NCBI GenBank assembly: GCA_019745415.1
Contig: JAIETF010000007.1
Coordinates: 150,137-214,136, forward strand
Source: Candidatus Obscuribacterales bacterium
Lineage (GTDB): Bacteria > Cyanobacteriota > Vampirovibrionia > Obscuribacterales > Obscuribacteraceae
Length of the DNA stretch: 64,000 nucleotides
Reading direction: 5' to 3'
Positions 43,482-52,836 of this stretch are shown piece after piece. A program made the translations under genes and the position numbers. The number at the start of each line of letters is the position of its first letter. The first letter of the stretch is position 1. The notes below the pieces were generated by a model. It saw only the letters and a list, made by a program, of their open reading frames with translations. It made no database searches and was not told the DNA's origin.

Positions 43482-44399
43482 CTATTCGGCCATGAGGGTC
43501 ATGTTGCCGCCGCTGTTGTGGGCGTGATTGACCGCCGCCCGGGCGTGGGAGAGCAAGACCGAACCATCGTCGTCCATATGCTTGGCATATTGACAGATGC
43601 CAACAGAAACTGTCAGTTGCTTAGACTCTGAGCCCACGGCAAAAGTAGAAGCAGCTACCGAGGTGCGCAGTCTTTCGGCGACTTCTATAGCGCCTTCGCG
43701 AGAAGTGCATGTGAGTACGACTGTAAACTCGGCGGTGCCGGTGCGTACAACAATATCTGAATCGCGCATTTGCTTGGCAACCAATTGGGCTGTCTGCGAA
43801 ACAATGGCGTCGAACGATGCCTGCCCTAGTGCCTTGGCCATTTCGGCATGCTTATCCAGCTCCATGACCACGACCGACATAGGCACCGAATAGCGCTTGG
43901 CTTGTCTGATGCCGATCTGCATAAACTCTTCTAAATAGCGCGTGGTTTTCAGTGCAGTCAGACTATCGGTAAGGCTGAGCTCTTTGATCTGAGCCTCTTT
44001 GCGACGCAGTTCATCTTTCAAGGCTTTCTCTTTGAGAACGCTCTTAACCCGCGAAAGCAGCTCATTAGGCTCTACCGGCTTAAAGATAATGTCTTCGTTG
44101 CTGGCATCGTCACCAGAAAAGGAAGGCAGGGTCTTATCGCGGGCAGCGAGAAAAATAATCGGAATTGACTGAGTTTTTTCTTCGGCGCGCAGGCGGTTAT
44201 AGACTTCCATGCCGCCCATGAGGGGCATGTGCAAGTCGAGCACGATCACATCGGGAGTGCGCACTTTGCAAGCAGCAATGGCTTTGAAACCATCATTGGC
44301 CGAGTTTACCGAATACCCGGCTTTCTTCAAGACCTCACTCAATAGTGTGGTGTTAACTTGTTCGTCGTCAACAACGAGTATTGTGTTGGCAGGCTTCAC
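43482..44399 (-). CDS. Response regulator with degenerate GGDEF domain
   Basis: A 305-residue protein. The receiver domain (1-120) has the acidic pair D11/D12, phosphoacceptor D55 (VIVLDLHMP) and K107 (FKP). A coiled linker leads to a GGDEF-type domain (about 142-305). The active-site motif there reads GTAEF (221-225) instead of GG(D/E)EF, and the metal-binding segment is VVMELDKHAEM. Cyclase activity is therefore unlikely. The protein may bind GTP or c-di-GMP or serve as a dimerisation output. It starts with GTG 44399; the ribosome binding site is weak. Confidence 0.85.
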   Translation of the reverse strand: MKPANTILVVDDEQVNTTLLSEVLKKAGYSVNSANDGFKAIAACKVRTPDVIVLDLHMPLMGGMEVYNRLRAEEKTQSIPIIFLAARDKTLPSFSGDDASNEDIIFKPVEPNELLSRVKSVLKEKALKDELRRKEAQIKELSLTDSLTALKTTRYLEEFMQIGIRQAKRYSVPMSVVVMELDKHAEMAKALGQASFDAIVSQTAQLVAKQMRDSDIVVRTGTAEFTVVLTCTSREGAIEVAERLRTSVAASTFAVGSESKQLTVSVGICQYAKHMDDDGSVLLSHARAAVNHAHNSGGNMTLMAE

Positions 44400-44526
44400 T
44401 TGACCGCTCTTTAGTAAATGAGGAATTCCAATTGGATAATGATGATAGCCTGTTTAAGAGCATTGGACAATATTGAAGCCATATTTACAACGGCTTGCGT
44501 CGCCTAAATTTACGTAGCGGCGCCAA

Positions 44527-44952
44527 CTACTTTTCAAGCTGCATCAGTCGGGGCGCATCCGGCATCGGCGCTTCTGTTTCGCCGTTCGCCCTCACTACAC
44601 CCTCAAGATTAGAGCCTTGCAGAGCCTGCAGTTTGGCATGTTCTTTCAAAAGTTTGTCGAAATAGCTGGTCAAGTCGAGCCCCATGGAAACCGGCAAGGC
44701 AGCAGTGATGCGCGGCATAGCCCTTTCTATAAGCCTCAAGGCTCCCTTGACATTACCTTTGTGCCAGTGATGGTAGGCCACCGAAACCTGAATCAAGCCT
44801 TGCACTAGGTCCTTTTCCACTCCAGCTTGCAGAGGCTTCCAATATGCTTCCCAGCTTTCGTGACATTCAAAGTATTGCCCTTCATTGAACTGCCTCAAGC
44901 CGAGGGCGAAAAGGGCTGCAGGTTCTTGTGAGTTTGGCTGTGTTTCCATCAT
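44527..44952 (-). CDS. DUF309 family protein
   Basis: A protein of about 141 residues with the DUF309 signature: FNEGQYFECHESWEAYW, then KDLVQGLIQVSVAYHHW and a GA-LRLIERA helix. The conserved H and E residues form a helical bundle seen in many bacteria; its function is unknown. Adjacent ATG codons are at 44952 and 44949. It lies 18 bases beyond the hydantoinase gene and may be cotranscribed. Confidence 0.8.
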   Translation of the reverse strand: MMETQPNSQEPAALFALGLRQFNEGQYFECHESWEAYWKPLQAGVEKDLVQGLIQVSVAYHHWHKGNVKGALRLIERAMPRITAALPVSMGLDLTSYFDKLLKEHAKLQALQGSNLEGVVRANGETEAPMPDAPRLMQLEK

Positions 44953-44970
44953 TATCAATAAGTTACCAAT

Positions 44971-47157
44971 TCAAAACTTAGCCACCACTAGCACTTCTGC
45001 TTGCGGCGGCTGACTGGCGAGTTCGGAGCGGGCTAAAGCCAAGACTTGTTCGTCGTTGAGCAAGCCGGACAAATCTACTACCCTGGCGCCCACCAAAAGC
45101 AAAATGTCGGGAATCACTTTACCGGCATCGCCCCAGGTGGAGTGAGCTTCGATTAGCTCGCGAATGGTCGATTCTGCACTATCGCGAGTGCAAGCTCGGG
45201 CGGCACCGGCTCTAGCCGAGAGCCTGATCACGCCTTCGCGGTCGACCACCCGCAGAGCAAAGCTGGTAGAACGCAAAAATGGCATCGCTATAGAAAACAA
45301 ACTGCCTGACCGGCTCACATTTGCACCGTATATGGTGAAAAAATGAGAGCGGCAGACTTCTTCAGTGTGCTGTGGTTCCACCCGCATCGACAGAGCCGCT
45401 TTCGCCTTGCGTCCTTCATCATCTAAAGCATTCTGTTCGCTAGAGCCGCCCGCTTTAGCCGCACCGCAAGCAGTGGCACGCACAATACTAGTCTTGCTGT
45501 CGATCTCGATATGCACTTCTACAGTAGCAGGGTCGGCGCCCATGGCTTCCACCGATCTTACGGCTTCGGCGCGCAAGGCAAGAATGGCGTCTTGCGCTGA
45601 AGTATCCGCCACTTGCTTTTCTATTGTTTCACGAATGAGAGCCATTGCCACACCAATGGCTGAAATAACATCGGCGTCTTGGGCAAGTGTGTGATCAAGC
45701 TTCATCACTTTAGCCAAATAAGGCACTATGGCAGCCGCACCACCGCCGCCGCCCACCAAGAGCGTGAGATCGGGGTCGAGTTTGTTTTCGGCAATGAGAG
45801 CCTTAACCGTGGGTATGCATTTGTGGGCGGCTATATCAAGCAGACGAGAAGCCAACTGCTTAGAAGCCTCTTCGCCCTGCCCGTATTTGCTTAGATAGCT
45901 ACTCAAAGCGCCGAAGCCGTTCTTGATGCTCTCGATATTGCCGACAGCACAATCGCCGGGCGGTACTAGCCCCAATAGATTGGAAGCACAGGTGGGTGTG
46001 AGAGTATGGAACACACCGCCGGCGGTATCAAGAGCGAGATAGTCGTCGCTATCTTTCGGCAAGGGTTTCACCAACTTTACTTTATAGCTTTTGCTGTCGC
46101 TATTCTCGGCGGGGAATGCCGTATATTTGAGACCGGCGATGTGAGCGCTTCTCGGACCGACATCGATGATGTCGTCTTTAGAGAGGCGCAAGAGTGAACC
46201 ACCCGCCACACCTATTGTGCGCACATCGAGGGTGCGCATATAGACCTTGTGACCGCCAATCTCAGCCGAGCGTACCATGGCTCTTCCGCTGGCAATAGCT
46301 GAGATATCTGTGGAGGTGCCGCCGACTTCTAGAAAGACACCATCAGAGATGCGCAGAAACATCATGGCGGCGGCTACACCGGCAGCCGGACCGGACAATA
46401 TTGAAAGAATTGGACGTTTGCGCATCGAGGACAGATCCATGACGCCGCCGTCGCTGCGCATGATCATAATGGGAGCAGTGATTCCGGCTTGCCGCACCGA
46501 GGTTTCGGTCATATTGGCCGACTCGATCATCTTGGGCAAAATACCGGCATTGATGGCGGCGGTACGGGTACGCACTTTGAGCCCGTAGAGCCTGGAGACC
46601 TCAGAGCCTGATGTGGCGAGCAAACCAAGGCGGGAAGCCACAGAAAGTGCCGCTTCTTCCCTTGAACTATCATCGACGCTGTAGGCATCTGAAATAGCAA
46701 AAGCCTGACAGCCTTCCTCTTTCATGGCAAGCAAATGCTTCTCGACTTCGCTTTCAGAGATACTTCCATCAGCCGCAATAAAGCGATGGCTGGTTTCCAT
46801 AAAGACGCCGGCGGCAAGAGGTATACGACCAAGAGCGGTGGAAGGCGAAGCCAACCAAGCCAGCCCCTTACTGCTCATTCCAAGCACTCCGACTTTGACG
46901 ACATCGCCTTCCAGCAAGGCGTTGGTGGCTTGGGTGGTGCTATGGGCGATAAAAGAAACATTCTCGGGAGCTATGCCGCAGTTCTTCAGCAAAAGAGCAA
47001 GTGCGTCGACAATGCCGCGGGCGACGCCTTCGGGCGCGGAGTGACTGGTTGGCACTTTCGCCTTGCCCACCAAGGTGGAAGTATTGCCATCTACAGCCAC
47101 TGCATGGGTGAAAGTGCCGCCCACATCGATGCCGATTCTGATATTGCGCTCAGCCAT
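44971..47157 (-). CDS. Hydantoinase/oxoprolinase A-type protein
   Basis: A 728-residue member of the hydantoinase A/N-methylhydantoinase family, which opens cyclic amide rings such as hydantoins or 5-oxoproline with ATP. The N-terminal IGIDVGGTFTHAV and the later EVGGTSTDI and SGPAAGV segments are the ATP-binding motifs of the ASKHA fold. A LVGGGGGAAAIVPYLA segment lies near residue 480. The usual HyuB partner is absent. The gene starts inside the stop of a transporter gene (TGATG), so substrate uptake and hydrolysis are probably linked. The substrate cannot be named. Confidence 0.87.
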   Translation of the reverse strand: MAERNIRIGIDVGGTFTHAVAVDGNTSTLVGKAKVPTSHSAPEGVARGIVDALALLLKNCGIAPENVSFIAHSTTQATNALLEGDVVKVGVLGMSSKGLAWLASPSTALGRIPLAAGVFMETSHRFIAADGSISESEVEKHLLAMKEEGCQAFAISDAYSVDDSSREEAALSVASRLGLLATSGSEVSRLYGLKVRTRTAAINAGILPKMIESANMTETSVRQAGITAPIMIMRSDGGVMDLSSMRKRPILSILSGPAAGVAAAMMFLRISDGVFLEVGGTSTDISAIASGRAMVRSAEIGGHKVYMRTLDVRTIGVAGGSLLRLSKDDIIDVGPRSAHIAGLKYTAFPAENSDSKSYKVKLVKPLPKDSDDYLALDTAGGVFHTLTPTCASNLLGLVPPGDCAVGNIESIKNGFGALSSYLSKYGQGEEASKQLASRLLDIAAHKCIPTVKALIAENKLDPDLTLLVGGGGGAAAIVPYLAKVMKLDHTLAQDADVISAIGVAMALIRETIEKQVADTSAQDAILALRAEAVRSVEAMGADPATVEVHIEIDSKTSIVRATACGAAKAGGSSEQNALDDEGRKAKAALSMRVEPQHTEEVCRSHFFTIYGANVSRSGSLFSIAMPFLRSTSFALRVVDREGVIRLSARAGAARACTRDSAESTIRELIEAHSTWGDAGKVIPDILLLVGARVVDLSGLLNDEQVLALARSELASQPPQAEVLVVAKF

Positions 47158-48566
47158 CAATGCACAAACCCTTTCCAGACAGCCAGGCTAAGACCAAGCA
47201 AAGCAGCAAGCATGGCGTAGGGCAGTGTCTTCTTGAGAATGACCTGAGTATCGACCCCAAGATAAGTAGCGATCCATATATTTTGAGTGTTGGTGGGGTC
47301 GCAAACCCCCTGCACCTGCCCCACCGACATAAGCATGCTCATAACAGACTGCGCCGACAATGTGGTGAGATTGACCACCAAAGTAACCAAGCCGCTGCCC
47401 ATGCCCCACAAACTAAGGGGACCGCGATAGAGGGCAAAAGGAGCAAGCATTGTAAAGCCCAAAATGTACATAAGAGGCGTGCTTGGCACTACAGCTTTGA
47501 TGAGCGGTGCAATCGCTTCAGAGACTCCTTTGTCCATAACAGCGGTTATCAGCATACCGATACCCATCATCAAAAGCACAGCCGGAATGACGTTGGCGGT
47601 GCCGTCTATGATGGCGCGCGTCAGTATATTGACCGAGTCTTTCTTCCAAGTGGTAAGCACACCATAGGTGATGCCCATCATAAAAGACGGAATTATGTCC
47701 CAATGCAAAAACAAAACAAACACCAGGGGAATAACCGGTGTCAATAAGCTTATAGCGGGCATGCTTTCTTTCTTTGAGAAGGCTCGATAGATAGCATATA
47801 AAATCAAGGACATAACAAAATAGAGCGCATAGTTGTAGATATTGGCACCGGCTTCGGTGGCAGAGGCACTGGCATTTGCGCTTGAAACCGGATTGTAGCT
47901 ACTGAGAGGCAGATAGAGGGCGGAAAGACAGAGTAGCCCAGCCAGAAAGTAGGGTAAGTTGCCTTTCTTCTTAAGCTCGATTAGCAAAAACAGCAAGATA
48001 ACCAGCCCTAAAATAAGAGAAAAGGGCACGACAAAAGAAATAATCGTGGGTTGGTCGATTTTGAGCACATCGGTATAGAGCTGCCAGTTGGTCAAATTGA
48101 ACATGCCCCCCAGAGATATGCCAAAGAGGAAGAGACCGGCGGCGCAGAGGGCGGGAATACCAAGTGAAAGCATAACCGGCAAGATAATGGTACCGACCAT
48201 GATCACAGCGCCCAGCCCTCCCAGTGTAGAGAAGAGCAAGGCAGTAACCATGGTAAGAAAGATGCCGAGCAAATAGGGATTGTCACCGGCGAACTCTGCC
48301 ACAAAGCGCACCAGCGAGCGAGCCATGCCGTGCTTGTTGACCAACTCGGCAAGCATCGCACCAAACATAGTGGCAGTGTAGGCGTTGTGTAATTTAACAG
48401 CGCCGCCGCTTAAAACATCCTTTACTATCACTTTACCCTCGACACCGCCTATGAGAGCAATGGCGATGGCCATGAGCGGCAATGCAAGCAAAGCTGAAAT
48501 GCGCCGCCCGTACATAGCGAGGGCCATTACAAAAAACACTGCCAGGCAAAGCAATCCAGTTAGCAT
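47157..48566 (-). CDS. Ion-transporter-superfamily permease
   Basis: A 469-residue inner-membrane protein with about twelve helices, resembling GntP/CitMHS/DcuC-type carboxylate transporters. Glycine-rich signature segments are GAMLAELVNKHGMARSL, TLGGLGAVIMVG and CDPTNTQN, the last near the C-terminus as in this superfamily. It precedes and overlaps a hydantoinase-A gene by one base. This suggests that it imports the cyclic substrate or exports its acidic product. Confidence 0.8.
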   Translation of the reverse strand: MLTGLLCLAVFFVMALAMYGRRISALLALPLMAIAIALIGGVEGKVIVKDVLSGGAVKLHNAYTATMFGAMLAELVNKHGMARSLVRFVAEFAGDNPYLLGIFLTMVTALLFSTLGGLGAVIMVGTIILPVMLSLGIPALCAAGLFLFGISLGGMFNLTNWQLYTDVLKIDQPTIISFVVPFSLILGLVILLFLLIELKKKGNLPYFLAGLLCLSALYLPLSSYNPVSSANASASATEAGANIYNYALYFVMSLILYAIYRAFSKKESMPAISLLTPVIPLVFVLFLHWDIIPSFMMGITYGVLTTWKKDSVNILTRAIIDGTANVIPAVLLMMGIGMLITAVMDKGVSEAIAPLIKAVVPSTPLMYILGFTMLAPFALYRGPLSLWGMGSGLVTLVVNLTTLSAQSVMSMLMSVGQVQGVCDPTNTQNIWIATYLGVDTQVILKKTLPYAMLAALLGLSLAVWKGFVH

Positions 48567-48705
48567 AACCTGGTCAGTTTACCAAATATTCGTGTACGAA
48601 AAGGCGCTCGACAATTGCCTTCTATTCACGCGCTTGCTCGCCGGACAGAGATGCAGCAAGCGCCGTCAGAAACCAACGCCCAAAACATATACACCAAAGG
48701 CAGTA

Positions 48706-49884
48706 TTAGACCCCCTCTTTTAAGAAATTCAATATCGACTGAACATTCTCATGATTTTTGCCGAGGTCAAGTTCTCCTCCTTTTCTGGGCACACTGCGCA
48801 CAACCACGCCGGCGCGATCTAAGCCAACTGAATATATAGATATGGAAACCGACTGTCCCTCGGAAGAAAATCCCTCTTTCACTTCAGCTTCGATTGTGCC
48901 CGCCTGATCTTTGAGAAGGATTCGGCTACCCTTCAGTTGTGCAAGTGCGCCAAGGGCACGAGAAAACACCGCCGAGAAGGGCAGAGCCAACTGAGTTTCA
49001 GCCATCTGATAGGCAGACATGGCGCTATCTTCCCAACCTTTGCCCAGAGTGCCGCTTTTCTGCAGGCGGCGTTTAACGAAATAACGCTGGGTCAGGACCA
49101 TACCGCCGCCAAAGATGATGGTTGAGAGAGGTAGAACCAGAAGAGCCACGGTCAGACCATCTATATAGTAGTGCCAGGCAGCCTGGAGAAGCCCGAAGGG
49201 TACGCCCGAGAAGAGGAATATGCGCCAGGCGGCGCTTTTGCCATCAAAGCCGGGCAACTGAGAGGGTGCATCGGCGACCTCCCTCGAGTCTAAAATCTTC
49301 CAGCGGCGGTAACCGTTCAATTCGCGGTCGGAGGCAGCCTCTTCATAGCAAAAGACCGGCAACATTAAACTGAAAAGACGCCGGGAAACGCTCATGTGGC
49401 GACTGCGGGCTTCTTCAATATCGCCCGGCAGACTAGCTTTGCTTTGTTCAGCCTGCAAACGATCGGGGCGATAGGCAAAATCGGGGCTGAGCACCACCAG
49501 ATGGACGACATTCTCATCTAAATGGACGATCTTGGTAAGGAAATAGCGGTGGCGTCCATCTTCTTGGGAGCGCAGGAAAACACTGTAGACACCTGCCTGG
49601 CGCAAATTGTCTGCGGTAAGCGGGTCGGCGGGCGCCGGGGGCGGGGCAGGGGCGGCTGCGGTGGCTGCGGGCTGGGCAGGGCTTGAGTCGGCTGCGGTGG
49701 CTGCGGGCTGGGCAGGGCTTGAGTCGGCTGCGGTGGCTGCGAGCTGGGCAGGGCTTGAGTCGGCTGCGGTGGCTGCGAGCTGGGCAGGGCTTGAGTCGGG
49801 ACCGGGCTCATCGGAGCCCGCCGAAGCAGGTTCAAAAAAAACTTCCGGTTGAATTTCGGATTCTTTTGAAGGGTCTATATCCAT
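48706..49884 (-). CDS. Membrane protein with Ala/Pro tandem-repeat N-terminus
   Basis: A 392-residue protein of unknown function. The N-terminal part contains four copies of a 12-residue repeat (DSSPAQ(L/P)AATAA, residues about 30-77), followed by a proline-rich linker. A folded domain lies at about 95-200. Two membrane helices (about 220-268) follow, and then a charged C-terminal domain. The repeat region corresponds to a 36-base DNA repeat at 49654-49797 and is probably prone to copy-number change. GGAAG precedes the ATG. The folded parts match no family I know. Confidence 0.6.
   Translation of the reverse strand: MDIDPSKESEIQPEVFFEPASAGSDEPGPDSSPAQLAATAADSSPAQLAATAADSSPAQPAATAADSSPAQPAATAAAPAPPPAPADPLTADNLRQAGVYSVFLRSQEDGRHRYFLTKIVHLDENVVHLVVLSPDFAYRPDRLQAEQSKASLPGDIEEARSRHMSVSRRLFSLMLPVFCYEEAASDRELNGYRRWKILDSREVADAPSQLPGFDGKSAAWRIFLFSGVPFGLLQAAWHYYIDGLTVALLVLPLSTIIFGGGMVLTQRYFVKRRLQKSGTLGKGWEDSAMSAYQMAETQLALPFSAVFSRALGALAQLKGSRILLKDQAGTIEAEVKEGFSSEGQSVSISIYSVGLDRAGVVVRSVPRKGGELDLGKNHENVQSILNFLKEGV
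49654..49797. repeat. Four tandem 36-bp coding repeats
   Basis: Units begin at 49654, 49690, 49726 and 49762 (GGCTGCGGTGGCTGCG…) and differ only at one position (G/A, coding Pro/Leu): the first two are identical to each other and so are the last two. The unit length is a multiple of three, so copy changes keep the frame of the membrane protein gene. Confidence 0.95.
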
Positions 49885-50135
49885 GGAGCTTCCATTTTGG
49901 AATCAATCAATTATACGTATATTGCTCAGGCTATTTCTCAAGCTTTGCCTCGGTGAAAATCCGGTGGGGGAAATACGAGACCATGGGGATTTTCCCCAAT
50001 CGACTCTCCACTCACAAAAATGAATAATTCTAAATAGTTAAACGACAACGCAGTCGACAAAGTCGACTTCTTCTCCAGATCACGTTTTATACACCCCTTA
50101 GCGTCGGTCGCCCGCAAAGCGCGGCCAAAGTCATC

Positions 50136-51176
50136 ATGCAATCATTCAATTCATCACATAATCTAAGCACCACAAAAGATGAGTTCGTCGCAACTGGCAG
50201 CGGCGTTGCCTTCGGTGCCCGCCGACTGAAGTCGGTGAACGATCGCTGGGCGAGCACAAGTTCAATGACCGCGCTCACTTTAGACACCGCAAGAAGGGTG
50301 AAAGAAGTGTCGGAAGCAAAGCAAGATGCTTTGCTTGCCATTGAGGAAAATGAGCTGGCTCGCGAAATTCATGCCTGCAAAAAGATTCTCGAGACCCTGC
50401 CTGCAGATGCGCCGGAGCGCGAACAGCATCTCAGGCGTATGGAAATCGCCCGCCTCAAACTAGGCACAGACAGGCCGGCGTCGTACACCAAAGCCATAAA
50501 GCTGGTCTCGCGCTATGCTTCACTGGAAGAGCAAAGACTCAAGCACATAGGTAGTTCGAGCGAGCACCACGCCGTCGCGCAAATGGCAGTTTGCCAGACC
50601 GAGTCGATGATGGACAGGCTGCCTCATTCCTTTAAGGGCAAAACCAACTTTCTCAGCGAAAGAACCCCTGAAGGTATGAGCCCGGCTCGCCGCCTCACCG
50701 AACTACGTCGGCACTTGGACGAAAGAGCCCGGATGCTGGACGAAACAAGAAATCAAAATCTGCATTCGATGGCTGAAACACATCCGATTTTGAAGGCGAT
50801 CATAGAACGCCTCGAAAGTGAAGAACTGCCAGCGGACGGCACACTAATCATCATGAGCAAAAAGGGTCACTACATGGCGCCAAGAGGCAGCATGTCGCCT
50901 CATTTCATCGAAGTATCGAGACTGCGCACCGGCGGTGTATCTGCAGATGGCGGCGGCTTCAATCGCTTCATGCAAGATCTGGAAGATATCTGCGGCGCTG
51001 TGATCATGCGTCCAATCTACGACGAGCACGGCAAACCGCTCGAGGTGCCGGGAAAACCAGGCAGCAAGCCGGTCTACAGAAAGACAGTAGTGGACACAAT
51101 CGGCGAAATGCCTGAAAGCATTAAGCCGGGTGTAGACTTCCTCTTCATCCTGCGTCGCTTCAAACCGAATCATTAG
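50136..51176 (+). CDS. Hypothetical cytoplasmic protein
   Basis: A 346-residue charged, largely helical protein that I do not recognise. The N-terminal 130 residues are likely coiled coil (DTARRVKEVSEAKQDALLAIEEN, in parts). The C-terminal domain from about 240 has conserved-looking LIIMSKKGHYMAPRGS and DFLFILRRFKPNH segments. No signal peptide or membrane span is present. It has no clear ribosome binding site but is convincingly open over 1041 bases with codon use like its neighbours. Confidence 0.6.
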   Translation: MQSFNSSHNLSTTKDEFVATGSGVAFGARRLKSVNDRWASTSSMTALTLDTARRVKEVSEAKQDALLAIEENELAREIHACKKILETLPADAPEREQHLRRMEIARLKLGTDRPASYTKAIKLVSRYASLEEQRLKHIGSSSEHHAVAQMAVCQTESMMDRLPHSFKGKTNFLSERTPEGMSPARRLTELRRHLDERARMLDETRNQNLHSMAETHPILKAIIERLESEELPADGTLIIMSKKGHYMAPRGSMSPHFIEVSRLRTGGVSADGGGFNRFMQDLEDICGAVIMRPIYDEHGKPLEVPGKPGSKPVYRKTVVDTIGEMPESIKPGVDFLFILRRFKPNH

Positions 51177-51226
51177 ACAAAGAAAAGAACCGCTCTAGCA
51201 GAGGAGAGTTCAGTTCAGTATCTCAA

Positions 51227-52297
51227 CTATCTAAGTATGCATTCCTCGGGGCTCGAATCGGGCTCCGAGGTTTTGTCAATCTGTCTAAGCGTGTCGGCAA
51301 TCAAATCAACATCTTTGACTATGTCGGCAAGAGCCGCGGGGCTGATTGCTTGAGCGGCGTCTGAAATAGACTTTTCCGGCTGGCAGTGAGCCTCGATAAT
51401 CACACCATCAGCACCACAGGCAATGGCAGCTCGGCTGAGAGGTCTGATCAACTCGCGCTTGCCCGTAGCATGAGACGGATCAACAAGCACAGGCAACCCT
51501 GTAAGAGACTTAAGCAAAGCCACTGCCGAAAGATCGAGTGTATTGCGCAATCTAGTCTCATAGGTGCGGATGCCGCGCTCACACAAAATGACCTGCAAAT
51601 TGCCGGAGGCTAGAACATATTCAGCCGCTTGCAGAAGCTCATCAATAGTGGCTGATAGTCCACGTTTGAGCAGGATCGGCTTGGTTTGGCGCCCAAGTTC
51701 GCGAAGTAAATCGTAGTTGTACATATTGCGCGCGCCTACTTGAAAAACATCCAAATACGGCTCGCAAATTTCCACATCTCGAGGCGACATCACTTCAGAA
51801 ATGACGGGCAGGCGCGCTGACTCAGCCGCCTCAGCCATAAACTTGAGTCCGTCTAGCCCCAGACCTTGAAAATCATAGGGATTCGAACGAGGTTTAAAAG
51901 CACCGCCACGCAGGGCCCCAGCACCAGCAATCTTAACAGCATGGGCGACTTCAAAGATTTGCTCTCGGCTTTCTACCGAACAGGGTCCACCAATAACCAC
52001 CGGCTTGCGCCCCAACCCTATGAAGAGCCGCCCTCTTCGCTCTTCCGAACCAATGCCAACCGTGGCACAGCCAGAATCCTCAGCCAATGGACTGCGAGCA
52101 GTAAGCTTGACTACTTTCTCAACACCCTCTAACTGGCTAAAGAAATGCCCTGGCATCGAGTCACATTCACTGGTAATGACTATCAATCGCCGACTGGCAC
52201 TTTCAACTATCTGTGCCGCCAGTCCATTTTCAGAAAGGCGCCTCAGTGCTTTATTCAAGCACTCATCCGATGCTGCCTTTTGGAATGAAAGAATCAC
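51227..52297 (-). CDS. aroF: 3-deoxy-7-phosphoheptulonate synthase (DAHP synthase) with N-terminal ferredoxin-like domain
   Basis: This enzyme joins phosphoenolpyruvate and erythrose-4-phosphate, the first step of the shikimate pathway. The 356-residue protein starts with a ferredoxin-like regulatory domain (residues 1-75, [14 protein letters not shown]). A TIM barrel of the AroF/KDO8P-synthase type follows: [62 protein letters not shown] and EAHC. These motifs include the metal ligands. GTG 52297 is chosen because AAGGA lies seven bases upstream and homologues begin at this point. An in-frame TTG at 52420 would add a non-conserved stretch. Other shikimate genes (aroC, aroB) are at the left end of the window. 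Confidence 0.92.
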   Translation of the reverse strand: MILSFQKAASDECLNKALRRLSENGLAAQIVESASRRLIVITSECDSMPGHFFSQLEGVEKVVKLTARSPLAEDSGCATVGIGSEERRGRLFIGLGRKPVVIGGPCSVESREQIFEVAHAVKIAGAGALRGGAFKPRSNPYDFQGLGLDGLKFMAEAAESARLPVISEVMSPRDVEICEPYLDVFQVGARNMYNYDLLRELGRQTKPILLKRGLSATIDELLQAAEYVLASGNLQVILCERGIRTYETRLRNTLDLSAVALLKSLTGLPVLVDPSHATGKRELIRPLSRAAIACGADGVIIEAHCQPEKSISDAAQAISPAALADIVKDVDLIADTLRQIDKTSEPDSSPEECILR

Positions 52298-52836
52298 TTT
52301 ACAGTCCTTACCTGTGAACGGGCGAACCGCCCAACAGAAACCATTCTCAAGCCAAATCTTCGCACATTTTGTCAAGGTGAGCCTTAGACTTAACTTCAGA
52401 CCGTTTAAGTTTTCTGCCAAAATCTAAAGAAATGCCCGAAAAACCTGCAAGGAAGGTCTAATCAAACTCCTTACCCCACTGGAACGGAGCGGCTAAATAC
52501 TGTTTAATCATCTTTACACTCCCCCTACCCTTGGAAAGTCTGAAACTCAGTGCTGCCTTTTTACAACCACAAGTTCAGGTGCCCCACTAACAAAAAAGGA
52601 ACCGAACCTGCCCCGATTAACAAACAGAAGACCCCATCAGTAGACTTCTGAACAACTAGCCCGTCTTATAGGATTAAACAAGAAGACTAATGGGCGAAAC
52701 TAATGGGCGAAACTAATTACCAAAACCAATGTACATGACTGGACAACCAGAATTTTCCGCCCCCAGAGTCGAACTTGACTCTGGTTCCTAACATCTCAAG
52801 CAAACCAATTTAGATTCCCGACTCGCACGTTGAGCC
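52298..52836. other. Intergenic region, 539 bases
   Basis: This divergent intergenic region should hold promoters for aroF (minus) and the membrane protein at 52837 (plus). A short direct repeat, ACTAATGGGCGAA, occurs twice in tandem at about 52686-52712. No other structure or gene is supported; an open frame at the left edge is the upstream part of the aroF frame. Confidence 0.5.

Noticed and set aside
52298..52420. N-terminal extension of the DAHP synthase from TTG 52420
   Set aside because: The extension matches nothing in the family, whereas GTG 52297 has an AAGGA at good spacing and starts exactly at the ferredoxin-like domain.
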